Shown here piece after piece: positions 32,932 to 42,320 of a stretch of DNA of 64,000 nucleotides. Both the position numbers and the translations under genes were made by a program. The notes beneath the pieces are model-generated. The model did no database searches and was not told the DNA's origin. It saw only the letters and a list, made by a program, of their open reading frames with translations. Origin of the DNA: Lysobacterales bacterium. GTDB taxonomy: Bacteria > Pseudomonadota > Gammaproteobacteria > Xanthomonadales > Rhodanobacteraceae. The DNA is taken from NCBI GenBank assembly GCA_016721015.1, contig JADKJL010000001.1, positions 558,001-622,000 on the forward strand. The letters are read 5' to 3'. The first letter of the stretch is position 1. Every line of letters begins with the position of its first letter.

Positions 32932-34593
32932 TCAACGTGAACGCAGCGCGCCGACGAAGGCGATGGCCGAAACCACGGCGGCGGCGATCGCCCAGATGCA
33001 GATTCCACCGACGCGCAGGGTCTGCGTATCGAAAACCTGCAGCCCAGCTGCGCACAGCGCGAACGTTGCGCCGATGGTCAGGCGCGCGGCGAGTGGCGGA
33101 CCGCGTCGCGAGTTGGCTTCTAGGCGACGCAGATCCTCCGAGGCGATGCGCAGCTGCAGGGTGCCGCTGGTGACCTGCTCGAGATAACTGTGCGCGAGTT
33201 GCGGCATGTCCGGTGCGGCCGCCAGCCATTCGGGCACGCGCTGGCGCAGACGCTTGAGCATCGCCCGCGGGCCGCGCCGCTTCCACCAGATTTTCTCCAA
33301 CACCGGCTTGGCGGTCGCCCAGATGTCGATCTGCGGATGCAGCAGGCGGCCGACGCCTTCAATATTCAGAAGTGTCTTTTGCAGCAGGATCAATTGCGGT
33401 TGCAGGGTGAGTTCGTAGCGACGCGCGGTCTGGAACAGTTTGATGATCACGGCGGCCAGCGAGATCTCGCTCAACGGGCGGGTGAAGTAGGGTTCGCAAA
33501 CCGCGCGGATCGCCGATTCGAGTTCGTCCATGCGCACATTTGCCGGCATCCAGCCGGCGCGCAGGTGCAGCTCGGCAATGCGCCGGTAGTCCTGCTTGAA
33601 CAGGGCGAGGAAATTCTCGGCCAGCCAGAACTGATCCTGTTCCGAGAGCGTGCCCATGATGCCGAAATCGAGCGCAATGAAACGCGGATTGTCGCGCCGC
33701 GAGGCATCCACCCAGATGTTGCCGGCGTGCGCGTCGGCATGGAAAAAGTTGTCGCGAAATACCTGCGTATAAAAAAGCTGCACGCCCTTCTCGGCCAGTC
33801 GCACGCGATCGATGCCGGCCGCATCGAGCGCGGCCAGATCATCGACCGGAATACCGCGAACACGTTCGAGGGTGAGCACACCGGCGGTGGTGTGCGACCA
33901 GATCACCTCGGGCACATACAGATCATCGGAATCGAGGAAGTTGCGCCGCAGCAGGCAGGCGTTGGCGCCTTCGCGCTGCAGGTCGAGTTCGTTGAGCAGG
34001 GTCAATTCGATTTCGGCAACGACATCGAGCGGACGGATCTTGTCGGCATTCGGATGCACGCGATTGGCCAGTTCGCCGAGTGCGCGCAAGAGGTCGACAT
34101 CGCGATCGATGCGCTTGCGGATATCCGGGCGCAGCACCTTGACCACAACCTCGCGACCATCGGCCATCACCGCCGCATGCACCTGGGCGATCGAAGCCGA
34201 AGCCAGCGGCGTTTCATCAAAGGCGGCATAGCGCTCGCCAATCGGCGCGCCAAGTGCCTGCTCGATCGCTTCGCGCGCGATACCGCCCGGAAAGGGCGTG
34301 ACCTTGTCCTGCAGCGCGGTCAATGCGTCGGCGATGTCCGCCGGCAGCAGGTCGCGACGGGTTGAAAGGATCTGGCCGAACTTGACGAAGATCGGGCCGA
34401 GCTCGGTCAGGGCGAGGACGAGCCGCTCGCCGCGCGGCAGCGCTGCGATCTCGGCGCGTGCTCGCGGCACCACCAGACGTGCCCAGCGCAGGATGCGAAA
34501 GCGCTGCGCATCGTCGATGACGTCATCGAGCCGATAGCGGACGAGCAGGGCGGCAATGCGCAGCACGCGCGGCAACAGGCGCAGTGAGGTCAT
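32932..34593 (-). CDS. ubiB: UbiB, atypical kinase for ubiquinone biosynthesis
   Basis: 553 residues. FVKFGQILSTR holds the KxGQ motif, SASIAQVHAA replaces the nucleotide loop, VVVKVLRPDI contains the ATP-binding lysine, FHADAHAGNIWV is the catalytic-loop motif and FIALDFGIMG the metal-binding DFG. One or two hydrophobic helices at the C-terminus anchor it to the inner membrane. UbiB is an ATPase needed for coenzyme Q assembly, probably by extracting polyprenyl intermediates. Its start overlaps the ubiJ stop by 4 bp. Confidence 0.95.
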   Translation of the reverse strand: MTSLRLLPRVLRIAALLVRYRLDDVIDDAQRFRILRWARLVVPRARAEIAALPRGERLVLALTELGPIFVKFGQILSTRRDLLPADIADALTALQDKVTPFPGGIAREAIEQALGAPIGERYAAFDETPLASASIAQVHAAVMADGREVVVKVLRPDIRKRIDRDVDLLRALGELANRVHPNADKIRPLDVVAEIELTLLNELDLQREGANACLLRRNFLDSDDLYVPEVIWSHTTAGVLTLERVRGIPVDDLAALDAAGIDRVRLAEKGVQLFYTQVFRDNFFHADAHAGNIWVDASRRDNPRFIALDFGIMGTLSEQDQFWLAENFLALFKQDYRRIAELHLRAGWMPANVRMDELESAIRAVCEPYFTRPLSEISLAAVIIKLFQTARRYELTLQPQLILLQKTLLNIEGVGRLLHPQIDIWATAKPVLEKIWWKRRGPRAMLKRLRQRVPEWLAAAPDMPQLAHSYLEQVTSGTLQLRIASEDLRRLEANSRRGPPLAARLTIGATFALCAAGLQVFDTQTLRVGGICIWAIAAAVVSAIAFVGALRSR

Positions 34594-35249
34594 GCGCGTC
34601 TTGCCGCAGCGAGACGTTTGATGCGGGCTTCGAGACGATCGCCACGCTCGCGCAATTCGTCGACCTGATCAAGAAATTCGTCCATCTCCGGCCTGGCGAC
34701 CAGATCGCGACTCTCCTCGACCAGATAGTCGGCACCGTCGCGCACCAGCGCTGAGGCCGATTCGCGGGCGAGGGCAAAACCGCGCCGGAATGCGCGGGCG
34801 ATCTGGAAGCCGAGCACATCGCCGAACACGCGTGCAAAGGCCTCGTCGACATCGGGTTCGAAACGCGTGGCAAGGCGTTCGAGCCGTCGCGCCAGTTCGG
34901 CATCGCCAGCGATCTCGACCTGACCCGGCGGCAGTCCGCCATCGCCGTCGCCGCGCAGGCGTGCCGCAGCCATGCCGAGCAAGCTGCCTGGCGTCGCCGT
35001 CACGCGCAAATGGCTGTCACCTGCGAACGCCGGGCCGACGCGCAGACGCTCACCTTCGATGGCCATGCGCAACGCGAGTCCGCTGCCACGGAAATCGACG
35101 CGCACGGCGCGGCCATCAAGGGCGGTCAATGCCGAGCGGGTCTCCGCATCGAGACTCAAGGCGTGGTTGAGCGCGGTCTCGAGTCCGCGTCCGAGCAGCT
35201 TGAGGATCGGGTTCGGCCTGCGCGTCGCGGCGGTGCTGGAGTTCATCAT
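34590..35249 (-). CDS. ubiJ: UbiJ, SCP2-domain ubiquinone assembly factor
   Basis: 219 residues. N-terminal SCP2-like lipid-binding domain (ILKLLGRGLETALNHALSLD ... GRAVRVDFRGSGLALRMAIEG), a middle GDAELARRLERLATRFEPDVDEAFARVFGD segment typical of UbiJ, and a C-terminal helix ELRERGDRLEARIKRL. It is an accessory factor of the soluble Ubi complex that binds lipid intermediates. First gene of the ubiJ-ubiB-truC operon (minus strand). Confidence 0.9.
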   Translation of the reverse strand: MMNSSTAATRRPNPILKLLGRGLETALNHALSLDAETRSALTALDGRAVRVDFRGSGLALRMAIEGERLRVGPAFAGDSHLRVTATPGSLLGMAAARLRGDGDGGLPPGQVEIAGDAELARRLERLATRFEPDVDEAFARVFGDVLGFQIARAFRRGFALARESASALVRDGADYLVEESRDLVARPEMDEFLDQVDELRERGDRLEARIKRLAAARRA

Positions 35250-35420
35250 CGGCGCATTCTAGCTTGCATTGCGCGGCTCGGCGCCGCGCCTGGATGACGA
35301 TCAATTCCGCGCGCGGTTCCGATCCCGGCAGGAATGCTTCACAATTGACCGGTTTCGCATTCCGCGTTTCGCAGGGGAGCCTGCATGCGCTGTCTGCATC
35401 GAATACACAAGGAGACTCGC

Positions 35421-36032
35421 ATGTTGACCGCGAACGAAGCCCTGCAACGTTTGAAGGATGGCAACCAGCGCTTTGTCGCCGAACTCGGCGGCATTGGCGA
35501 GACCAGCGAAAAGCGCCGACGCGACCTGGCCGATGGGCAGGAGCCCTTCGCAATCATTCTGGGCTGCTCCGATTCCCGCGTCCCGGCCGAGATTGTGTTT
35601 GACCAGGGACTCGGTGACCTGTTCGTGATCCGCGTCGCCGGCAATATCGTGGCGCCTTCGCAGGTCGACAGCATCGAGTTTTCGGCGGCACGCCACGGCA
35701 ATCGGCTGGTTGTCGTCCTCGGCCACACGCAATGCGGCGCGATCCTCGCCACGATCGATGAGCTTGGCCTTCCAGCGGAAGAACAATCGCGCAATCTGCG
35801 TTCGATCGTCGATCGCGTGCGACCGTCGGTCGAAGTCCTGATGGACACCGAGATCGCCGCCAATCCAGTCGAACTCGTGCGCCGCGCCGTGCGCAACAAT
35901 ATCCGCATGTCGGTCAATCAGCTGCGCCGGGGTTCGGCGATTCTCGAGAATCTGGTCGAGAACGAAGGTCTGCGTATCGTCGGGGCCGAATATTCGCTGG
36001 AAACCGGCGTTGTCGAGTTCCTCGACGGTTGA
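35421..36032 (+). CDS. Beta-carbonic anhydrase
   Basis: 203 residues from ATG 35421, which follows a good AAGGAG ribosome site; in-frame ATG at 35385 is less likely. The zinc ligands appear in ILGCSDSRVPAE (Cys, with the Asp-Arg dyad) and VVLGHTQCGA (His, Cys). It interconverts CO2 and bicarbonate in the cytosol. Divergent from the ubiJ operon; 74 bp separate it from egtB. Confidence 0.95.
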   Translation: MLTANEALQRLKDGNQRFVAELGGIGETSEKRRRDLADGQEPFAIILGCSDSRVPAEIVFDQGLGDLFVIRVAGNIVAPSQVDSIEFSAARHGNRLVVVLGHTQCGAILATIDELGLPAEEQSRNLRSIVDRVRPSVEVLMDTEIAANPVELVRRAVRNNIRMSVNQLRRGSAILENLVENEGLRIVGAEYSLETGVVEFLDG

Positions 36033-36106
36033 GCGACAGGCGTCCGGGCGTTGAGTCTGCCCTGTCTGGACGCATCTTCACTTGCGGTTCGCGATAGCTA
36101 TGCAGA

Positions 36107-37423
36107 ATGTCGGAACCGGCTCGGTATCCTGACAAGGGTGCCGCCCATGGAAGCGGAGCAACCCAGGTGGACAAGATCAGCGATACGAGTGACAGCGACG
36201 GCGTGATCCGCGATGCCTGGCGTCGCGTGCGCACGGCGAGCCTCGATCTGGTCGCCGGCCTCGCTGCCGAAGACACGGTGGCGCAGTCGATGCCGGAGAC
36301 CAGTCCGAGCAAGTGGCATCTCGCCCACACCACCTGGTTCTTCGAGCAGTTCGTGCTTTCGCGGGATCCCGGCTACCGGTTCTTCAACGAAGACTGGCGG
36401 TTCCTGTTCAACTCGTATTACCAATCGGTAGGCCCCATGCACGCGCGCCCGCAACGCGGCTTGCTGACCCGACCGATGCTGGCCGAGGTGCTCGCCTACC
36501 GTGTCTGCATCGACGAGCGCATGCAGCGCCTGCTTGAACAGGGCATCGATGGCGAAGTGAATGCCCTGATCACGCTCGGGCTCAATCACGAGCAACAGCA
36601 TCAGGAATTGCTGCTGACCGACATCAAGCACCTGTTCTCGTTGAATCCGTTGCAGCCGGTCTATCGGGATTTTCCGATCGCGCCGACAACGTCCGCGACA
36701 CCGCTTGAATTCATCGCCGGGGCCGAGGGCATCATCGAGATCGGGCATGTCGGCTCTGGTTTCGCCTTCGATTGCGAGATGCCGCGCCATCGCACCCTGC
36801 TGCATCCACATGCGATCGCCAATCGGCCGGTCAGCAATGCCGAATTCGCGGCCTTCATCCGGGAGGGCGGCTATCGCACGCCGACCTTGTGGATGAGCGA
36901 GGGCTGGAACACCGTTTGCCAGCGCGACTGGAAACATCCGCTGTACTGGAATGACGCACTCGATGCCGAATTCACCTTGGCCGGATTGTGTGAAATCGAT
37001 GCGCATGCGCCGGTCAGTCATGTCAGCTTTTTCGAAGCCGACGCATTCGCGCGTTGGGCCGGGGCGCGGCTGCCGACCGAGGCCGAATGGGAATCGGCGG
37101 CGCACGCCCTCGATCCGACGAAAGGAAACTATGTCGAATCCGGTCTGCTGCATCCGCACGCCGGCACGGCGACCGAGGGCTTGCAGCAGATGTTCGGCGA
37201 TGTCTGGGAATGGACCGGCAGCCCCTACGTGAGCTATCCGGGGTATCGAGTTCCAGACGGTGCGCTCGGCGAGTACAACGGCAAGTTCATGTGTGGCCAG
37301 TACGTGTTGCGTGGCGGCTCGTGCGTGACGCCACGGGATCACATGCGAGCGAGCTACCGCAACTTTTTCGCTCCGGCCGATCGCTGGCAATTCATGGGGC
37401 TGCGCCTGGGAATAGACCGATGA
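36107..37423 (+). CDS. egtB: Ergothioneine biosynthesis sulfoxide synthase EgtB
   Basis: 438 residues. The N-terminal DinB-like domain carries SKWHLAHTTWFFEQF (first iron histidine) and LGLNHEQQHQELLLTD (the HX3HXE iron-binding pair). The C-terminal FGE-sulfatase domain includes FAAFIREGGY, VSHVSFFEADAFARWAG, RLPTEAEWE and FGDVWEWTGSPY, ending VLRGGSCVTP and MGLRLGI. It joins a thiol (cysteine or gamma-glutamylcysteine) to hercynine with O2. Its stop overlaps the egtD start (ATGA), so the two are translationally coupled. Confidence 0.93.
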   Translation: MSEPARYPDKGAAHGSGATQVDKISDTSDSDGVIRDAWRRVRTASLDLVAGLAAEDTVAQSMPETSPSKWHLAHTTWFFEQFVLSRDPGYRFFNEDWRFLFNSYYQSVGPMHARPQRGLLTRPMLAEVLAYRVCIDERMQRLLEQGIDGEVNALITLGLNHEQQHQELLLTDIKHLFSLNPLQPVYRDFPIAPTTSATPLEFIAGAEGIIEIGHVGSGFAFDCEMPRHRTLLHPHAIANRPVSNAEFAAFIREGGYRTPTLWMSEGWNTVCQRDWKHPLYWNDALDAEFTLAGLCEIDAHAPVSHVSFFEADAFARWAGARLPTEAEWESAAHALDPTKGNYVESGLLHPHAGTATEGLQQMFGDVWEWTGSPYVSYPGYRVPDGALGEYNGKFMCGQYVLRGGSCVTPRDHMRASYRNFFAPADRWQFMGLRLGIDR

Positions 37424-38400
37424 CGCCTGCCTGCCCAACCGAGAAGCAATCCTGCGAAGCACCGCTGGCGAAGGATCAATTTGCGACCGATGTGTTGCGC
37501 GGACTCGCGCAATCGCCCAAGCGCATTCCGTCGAAGTATTTCTACGATGCTCGCGGTTCGGAATTGTTCGAACAGATCTGCGAACAGCCCGAGTACTACC
37601 TTACGCGCACCGAACTGGCGATCCTCGAGCAAAGCGCCGCCGATATCGCCAAGGCAATCGGACCGCGCGCCCTGGTCGTCGAATACGGCAGCGGTGCCGG
37701 CATCAAGACCCGCCTCTTGCTGAACGCGCTCGACCAGCCGGTCGGCTATGTGCCGGTCGAGATTTCGCAAAGTGCGCTCGATGCCAGCGTTGAAAACCTC
37801 AGCGAGGAATTCCCCGAGGTCGATATGTTGCCGGTCAGCGCCGACTTCACCCAGCCGGTTGATCTGCCGACACCGCACAAGGTCGCTCGTCGCACGGTCG
37901 TGTTCTTTCCGGGATCGACACTTGGCAACTTCGAACAACGCGAGGCGATCGCCTTGTTGCGCACGATGGCCACCGAGATGGGTCGTGATGGCGCGGCTCT
38001 CATCGGCATTGATTTGAAAAAGGATACGAAGATCCTCGAGGCGGCCTACAATGATGGCGCGGGCGTCACACGGGAGTTCACCTTGAATCTGCTGGTTCGG
38101 ATCAATCGCGAACTCGACGGCGATTTCGATCTGGCCCGATTCGCTCATCGCGCCCGTTACAACGCGCTCGCCGGACGCATCGAAACGCACATCATCAGTC
38201 GCAGCGAACAGGTCGTTCGTGTCGGCACGCATCGATTTGCATTCGCCGAGGGCGAGGCGATGCTGGTCGAATACAGTTGCAAATATTCACCGCAGGATTT
38301 TGCCGCGATGGCGGCCAAGGCCGGCCTGCGCGTGGTGTGCAGCTGGAGCGATCTTCGCGAATGGTTTGCCATGCAGATGCTCGAAAGAATCCACAACTGA
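37420..38400 (+). CDS. egtD: L-histidine N-alpha-methyltransferase EgtD
   Basis: 326 residues from the ATG that overlaps the egtB stop. PKRIPSKYFYDARGSELFEQICEQPEYYLTRTE is the EgtD N-terminal signature; VVEYGSGAGIKTRLLL is the SAM-binding motif I, VVFFPGSTLGNFE and LIGIDLKKD follow, and FAEGEAMLVEYSCKYS belongs to the histidine-binding insert. It trimethylates histidine to hercynine. Together with EgtB it gives the two-enzyme core of ergothioneine synthesis; no egtC or egtE is present here. Confidence 0.95.
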   Translation: MTPACPTEKQSCEAPLAKDQFATDVLRGLAQSPKRIPSKYFYDARGSELFEQICEQPEYYLTRTELAILEQSAADIAKAIGPRALVVEYGSGAGIKTRLLLNALDQPVGYVPVEISQSALDASVENLSEEFPEVDMLPVSADFTQPVDLPTPHKVARRTVVFFPGSTLGNFEQREAIALLRTMATEMGRDGAALIGIDLKKDTKILEAAYNDGAGVTREFTLNLLVRINRELDGDFDLARFAHRARYNALAGRIETHIISRSEQVVRVGTHRFAFAEGEAMLVEYSCKYSPQDFAAMAAKAGLRVVCSWSDLREWFAMQMLERIHN

Positions 38401-38461
38401 CAGGAGGTTGGACGGTAGCCCCAGGGCGGTGTCGATGCGGTTTCAGCGCGCCCGCACGGAC

Positions 38462-39157
38462 TCAGCGGCGTCGCCCGTACCAGAGATCGAGCTTGTCGCG
38501 GGATTTGAGCATGCTCCGGCCGCGCCACAGGAATCGCCAGATGAGATGCAAGTGCTCGCGCAGCGTATGCGTGCGCAGCTTGCGCGCCGAGGTCTGCACC
38601 GATTCGCGCAGGATCACGAAGCGACCCTGCCTGGCCAGTGCGCGGCTCATCGCGACATCTTCGCCGGCAAACCAGGCTTCATCGAATCCACCGACTGCAT
38701 CAAAAGCAGCGCGCGTGCAGAAGAGAAAGCAGCCCGGAGCAATCCGGGTGAGCCGGAACAGCCAGGTGAAGAATCGCAGGGCGGTGCGTTCGCTCCACGA
38801 CAATGTGCCTTCCATCAGCACGGCACAACCGCCGCCCACTGCACCGTTGTCGATGGCGCGGATCGCCGACCGCACCAGGGTCGGATTGACCAGCGTATCG
38901 GCATCGACGAACACGAGCAGCTCACCTTCGGCGAGTGCCGCACCCGCATTGCGCGTAGCCGCGATCTGGCGATGCTCGACTTCGACGACGCGGGCGCCTG
39001 CGCGGCGCGCGATCGCGGCGGTGGCATCGGTCGAGGCGTCGACCACGACGATGATTTCGCACGTGAGGTGCAGATCGTTGATGGTTGCATTTAGCGCATC
39101 AAGACTTGCCCCGATCAGGCGCTCTTCGTCATGGGCCGGCACGATGAATGAAATCAT
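38462..39157 (-). CDS. Family 2 glycosyltransferase
   Basis: 231 residues. MISFIVPAHDEERLIGASLDALNA opens the GT-A fold, IIVVVDASTDATAAIARRAG and LLVFVDADTLVNP carry the nucleotide-sugar and DxD motifs, and AFDAVGGFDEAWFAGEDVAMSRAL is the acceptor-side ED motif. Length is that of short soluble GT2 enzymes. The gene itself looks complete, ending before the poly-G tract on its 5' side; the reading frame through the tract into the next gene is an artefact. Confidence 0.85.
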   Translation of the reverse strand: MISFIVPAHDEERLIGASLDALNATINDLHLTCEIIVVVDASTDATAAIARRAGARVVEVEHRQIAATRNAGAALAEGELLVFVDADTLVNPTLVRSAIRAIDNGAVGGGCAVLMEGTLSWSERTALRFFTWLFRLTRIAPGCFLFCTRAAFDAVGGFDEAWFAGEDVAMSRALARQGRFVILRESVQTSARKLRTHTLREHLHLIWRFLWRGRSMLKSRDKLDLWYGRRR

Positions 39158-39188
39158 GCCGCCATGGTGCCACGGGGGCGGGCCCACG

Positions 39189-39601
<413 letters not shown>

Positions 39602-39608
39602 TGCCGGG

Positions 39609-40088
39609 CTATTCCGCAGTGGATGAATGAACGGGTTCGCAGCGCACTTCGGTGAGTACCGAGTTGGCGATGAAGCACTGCGCATGCGCGGCTTCATGCA
39701 GATGATCGAGCTGGCTGTGGCTGGGTTGTCTGTCGCCGGCAAAGGTCACCTGCGGTCGCAGGGTCACCGTCGTCATCGCGAGCTTTCCGGATTCGTTCTT
39801 TCCCATTGTCCCGAGCGCCTCGTCGCGGTAGTGCTCGACAACGAAGCCGCGCTTCCGGGCAAGGGACAGGAACCACAACATGTGGCAACTCGACAGGCTG
39901 GCGACAAAGGCCTCTTCGGGATCGACCGCTCTGGCATCCGACATCGGCAACGGTACGACGCTCGGCGAAGAAGAGGCCGCAACCTCGACGCCGCCATCGA
40001 ATGACCAGCGATGCGCTCGGCTGTAGCGATCATCGAGAAAGTCGGCATCGTTGCGTTGCCAGGTGATCGTGGCGAGATGGTCGGACAT
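39609..40088 (-). CDS. OsmC-family peroxiredoxin-like protein
   Basis: 159 residues. VDPEEAFVASLSSCHMLWFLSLARKRGF contains the first redox cysteine; AHAQCFIANSVLTEVRCEP contains the second, the two-cysteine signature of OsmC/Ohr proteins that reduce organic hydroperoxides. The first gene of a small minus-strand unit with the ACT-domain gene, and divergent from the ArsR-type regulator. Confidence 0.88.
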   Translation of the reverse strand: MSDHLATITWQRNDADFLDDRYSRAHRWSFDGGVEVAASSSPSVVPLPMSDARAVDPEEAFVASLSSCHMLWFLSLARKRGFVVEHYRDEALGTMGKNESGKLAMTTVTLRPQVTFAGDRQPSHSQLDHLHEAAHAQCFIANSVLTEVRCEPVHSSTAE

Positions 40089-40165
40089 GCGGGCGGCCGA
40101 AGCGTGCGGGAAGATCGCAAGGGTAACGAATTGATCGGCTGAAATGGTTCGGCTAGCATCGAACC

Positions 40166-40846
40166 ATGAGTGCAGGACTCGACATCGCGAGGATCGCTGG
40201 CCTGGTCGGTGAACCGGCCCGCGCCGAGATCCTGCTCGCCCTGATGGCGGGCCACGCGCTGACCGCCACCGAATTGGCGCAAACCGCCAACATCACCAAG
40301 CAGACCGCCAGCGCGCATTTGTCACGCATGCTCAAGGCCGAATTGCTGCGCGTGGAGAGCCAGGGGCGGCATCGCTATTTCAGGCTCGCCGGCAAGGATA
40401 TCGCGCAATTGCTTGAGCACCTCCTCGGCGTGGCCGAGCGCACGCGCAGCCCGGCGATCCGGATCGGGCCGCGTGATGCCGGAATGCGCAAGGCACGCAT
40501 CTGCTACGACCATCTGGCCGGTGATCTCGGCGTCTTGATGTTCGACGGGCTGATCGCGCAAGGCCTGCTGCGGATCCGCGACGAAGTGGTCGAAGTGACC
40601 CGCGCGGGTCAGCATCATTTCGGCGAACGCGGACTCGATATCGACGCCATGCAGGGCCAGCGCCGTTCCGTATGCCGGCGTTGCCTGGACTGGAGCGTGC
40701 GTCGCCACCATCTGGCCGGATCACTCGGGGCGGCGCTGCTCACGGAGGTGCTGCGGAGCAATTGGGCGCGGCATTCACGCGGCTCACGCCTGATCACCTT
40801 CACCATTCAGGGCGAATCGTTGTTCCGGCAACGCTACCGTTCCTGA
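40166..40846 (+). CDS. ArsR/SmtB-family transcriptional regulator
   Basis: 226 residues. The N-terminal winged helix reads EPARAEILLALMAGHALTATELAQTANITKQTASAHLSRMLKAELLRVESQGRHRYFRL. The long C-terminal part (about 95-226) includes RICYDHLAGDLGVLMFDGL and CRRCLDWSVRRHHLAGSLGAALL, a second domain found in a subgroup of ArsR proteins and holding a CxxC pair. Ligand unknown. It is divergent from the OsmC gene and may control it; this is inference. Confidence 0.87.
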   Translation: MSAGLDIARIAGLVGEPARAEILLALMAGHALTATELAQTANITKQTASAHLSRMLKAELLRVESQGRHRYFRLAGKDIAQLLEHLLGVAERTRSPAIRIGPRDAGMRKARICYDHLAGDLGVLMFDGLIAQGLLRIRDEVVEVTRAGQHHFGERGLDIDAMQGQRRSVCRRCLDWSVRRHHLAGSLGAALLTEVLRSNWARHSRGSRLITFTIQGESLFRQRYRS

Positions 40847-40992
40847 GATGCCATTCAGCGACCGATGGCCACGTCGAATCAGGCGGAATCGGATGACTCG
40901 CGGGCCGGCACAGGGAGTTCGATTTCCTGTTCGGAACGGGGCCGGAATGAAGGATACTCTCGGCAAGCCGAGTGCAGCCTGGGGATTGCCGG

Positions 40993-41568
40993 ATGACCGA
41001 TTCCAACGACATCTTCAACTACCTCGCCGTGCTGTTCTCGATCATTCTCGGCCTGGCGGTCACCGAGATCCTGCAGGGGTTCCGCCGCATCCTGCTGCTC
41101 AGGCGCCGAATCATTGCCTACTGGCCGGCCATCCTCTGGGGCTTCATCCTGCTGGTCGTTTGCGCGCAATCCTGGTGGGCATTGTTCGGCCTGCACAAGG
41201 AGCGCGAATGGACGTTCGGCATGTATGGGATCGTGCTGACCCAGACGGCATTGTTGTACCTGGTCGCAGGGCTGTCCCTTGCGGGCGCGGACGAGGAGTC
41301 GGCGTTCGACATGAGGCGCGCCTATTTCGAGAATGCACGCCCATTCTTCGTGCTGCTGGTGGCCATGATCGGAGCCAGCCTGGTGAAAGACCTGATCTTT
41401 TCCGGTCATCTTCCCGATCCTGCCAACATGGTCTTCCATGGATTTTTTGCGCTGGCTGGCTTGATTGCTGCGCTGACCCGAAATGATCGCTGTCACAAGA
41501 TCAATGCACCGCTGGTGGCTCTCTTGATCGGCGTGTACGTGATCATGCTGTTCAACCGGATTGACTGA
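40993..41568 (+). CDS. Hypothetical membrane protein
   Basis: 191 residues from ATG 40993. Six predicted membrane helices (for example YLAVLFSIILGLAVTEILQGF, AILWGFILLVVCAQSWWALF, YGIVLTQTALLYLVAGLSLA, FFVLLVAMIGASLV, FFALAGLIAAL, LVALLIGVYVIMLF). No family function known. Stands alone between the ArsR gene and a small hypothetical gene. Confidence 0.75.
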   Translation: MTDSNDIFNYLAVLFSIILGLAVTEILQGFRRILLLRRRIIAYWPAILWGFILLVVCAQSWWALFGLHKEREWTFGMYGIVLTQTALLYLVAGLSLAGADEESAFDMRRAYFENARPFFVLLVAMIGASLVKDLIFSGHLPDPANMVFHGFFALAGLIAALTRNDRCHKINAPLVALLIGVYVIMLFNRID

Positions 41569-41785
41569 ACATGCGCGTCAAGGATCATCGGGTGATGACC
41601 TGCTATCAGAACTTGCCGAATCGGCGTCGGCTATTGGCTTGATTCCTGCATTGAAATTCGCGCCTGATCGAGACTCTGGCCGCGACCCATTCGGTTCATT
41701 CGGTTATTGCCGGCGGCGCATGGAAGACAACCGGTGATTCCAGCGTTATTGTTGCGCCAAGGGACGAATCAAACGGGGGCTCCAA

Positions 41786-42304
41786 ATGCGTGATACCGAC
41801 GTACCCAACAAGACACCTGCCGGCCGTGCGGAAATCTCCGCGCGCAAGCTGCACCTCAATCCACGCCAGCGAACCGTGCTGATCGCGATCAATGGACATC
41901 AGTCCATGCAGGAGATCCGCACCCAGTTCAGGGTGCTTGGTGATGTCGATGCGATCATCGGAAACCTGCGCGAATCCGGTTTGCTCGAAATGGTCGGATC
42001 GGCTGGCGAGGCTTCAAACGCCCGCTCCGCTTCGCCGTATGCCGCTCCTGCGGCTCCTGTCGCGGCATCGGACGAGCCGCAGATGCCGCCGCTCGGTCTG
42101 GTCCGCCAGTTCATGAACGAGTCGAGCGTGGCCGCACTCGGCCTGCGGGCCTTCATGTTCACGCTCAAGCTCGAGCGCTGCTACAGCAAGGAAGAGTTGC
42201 TCGGTCTGTTGCCCGAATACAAGCGCGTGCTCGGCAAGGCCAAGGATCAGGCCTACGCCGATGCGATGACGCGGCACGCGGAGAAGATGCTCGACGCGCT
42301 TTGA
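41786..42304 (+). CDS. Hypothetical protein
   Basis: 172 residues. An N-terminal winged-helix-like segment (LHLNPRQRTVLIAINGHQSMQEIRTQF ... IIGNLRESGLLEMVG) is joined by an alanine/proline-rich linker to a helical C-terminal part (LGLVRQFMNESSVAALGLRAFMFTLKLERCYSKEELLGLLPEYKRVLGKA). It ends 16 bp before the alpha/beta hydrolase gene. Function unknown. Confidence 0.7.
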   Translation: MRDTDVPNKTPAGRAEISARKLHLNPRQRTVLIAINGHQSMQEIRTQFRVLGDVDAIIGNLRESGLLEMVGSAGEASNARSASPYAAPAAPVAASDEPQMPPLGLVRQFMNESSVAALGLRAFMFTLKLERCYSKEELLGLLPEYKRVLGKAKDQAYADAMTRHAEKMLDAL

Positions 42305-42320
42305 TGTCCCGGTCAGCGGG

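Noticed and set aside
36098..37462. 454-codon minus-strand frame opposite egtB
   Set aside because: Shadow of egtB, rich in Arg/His/Gln; the plus strand has complete EgtB motifs.
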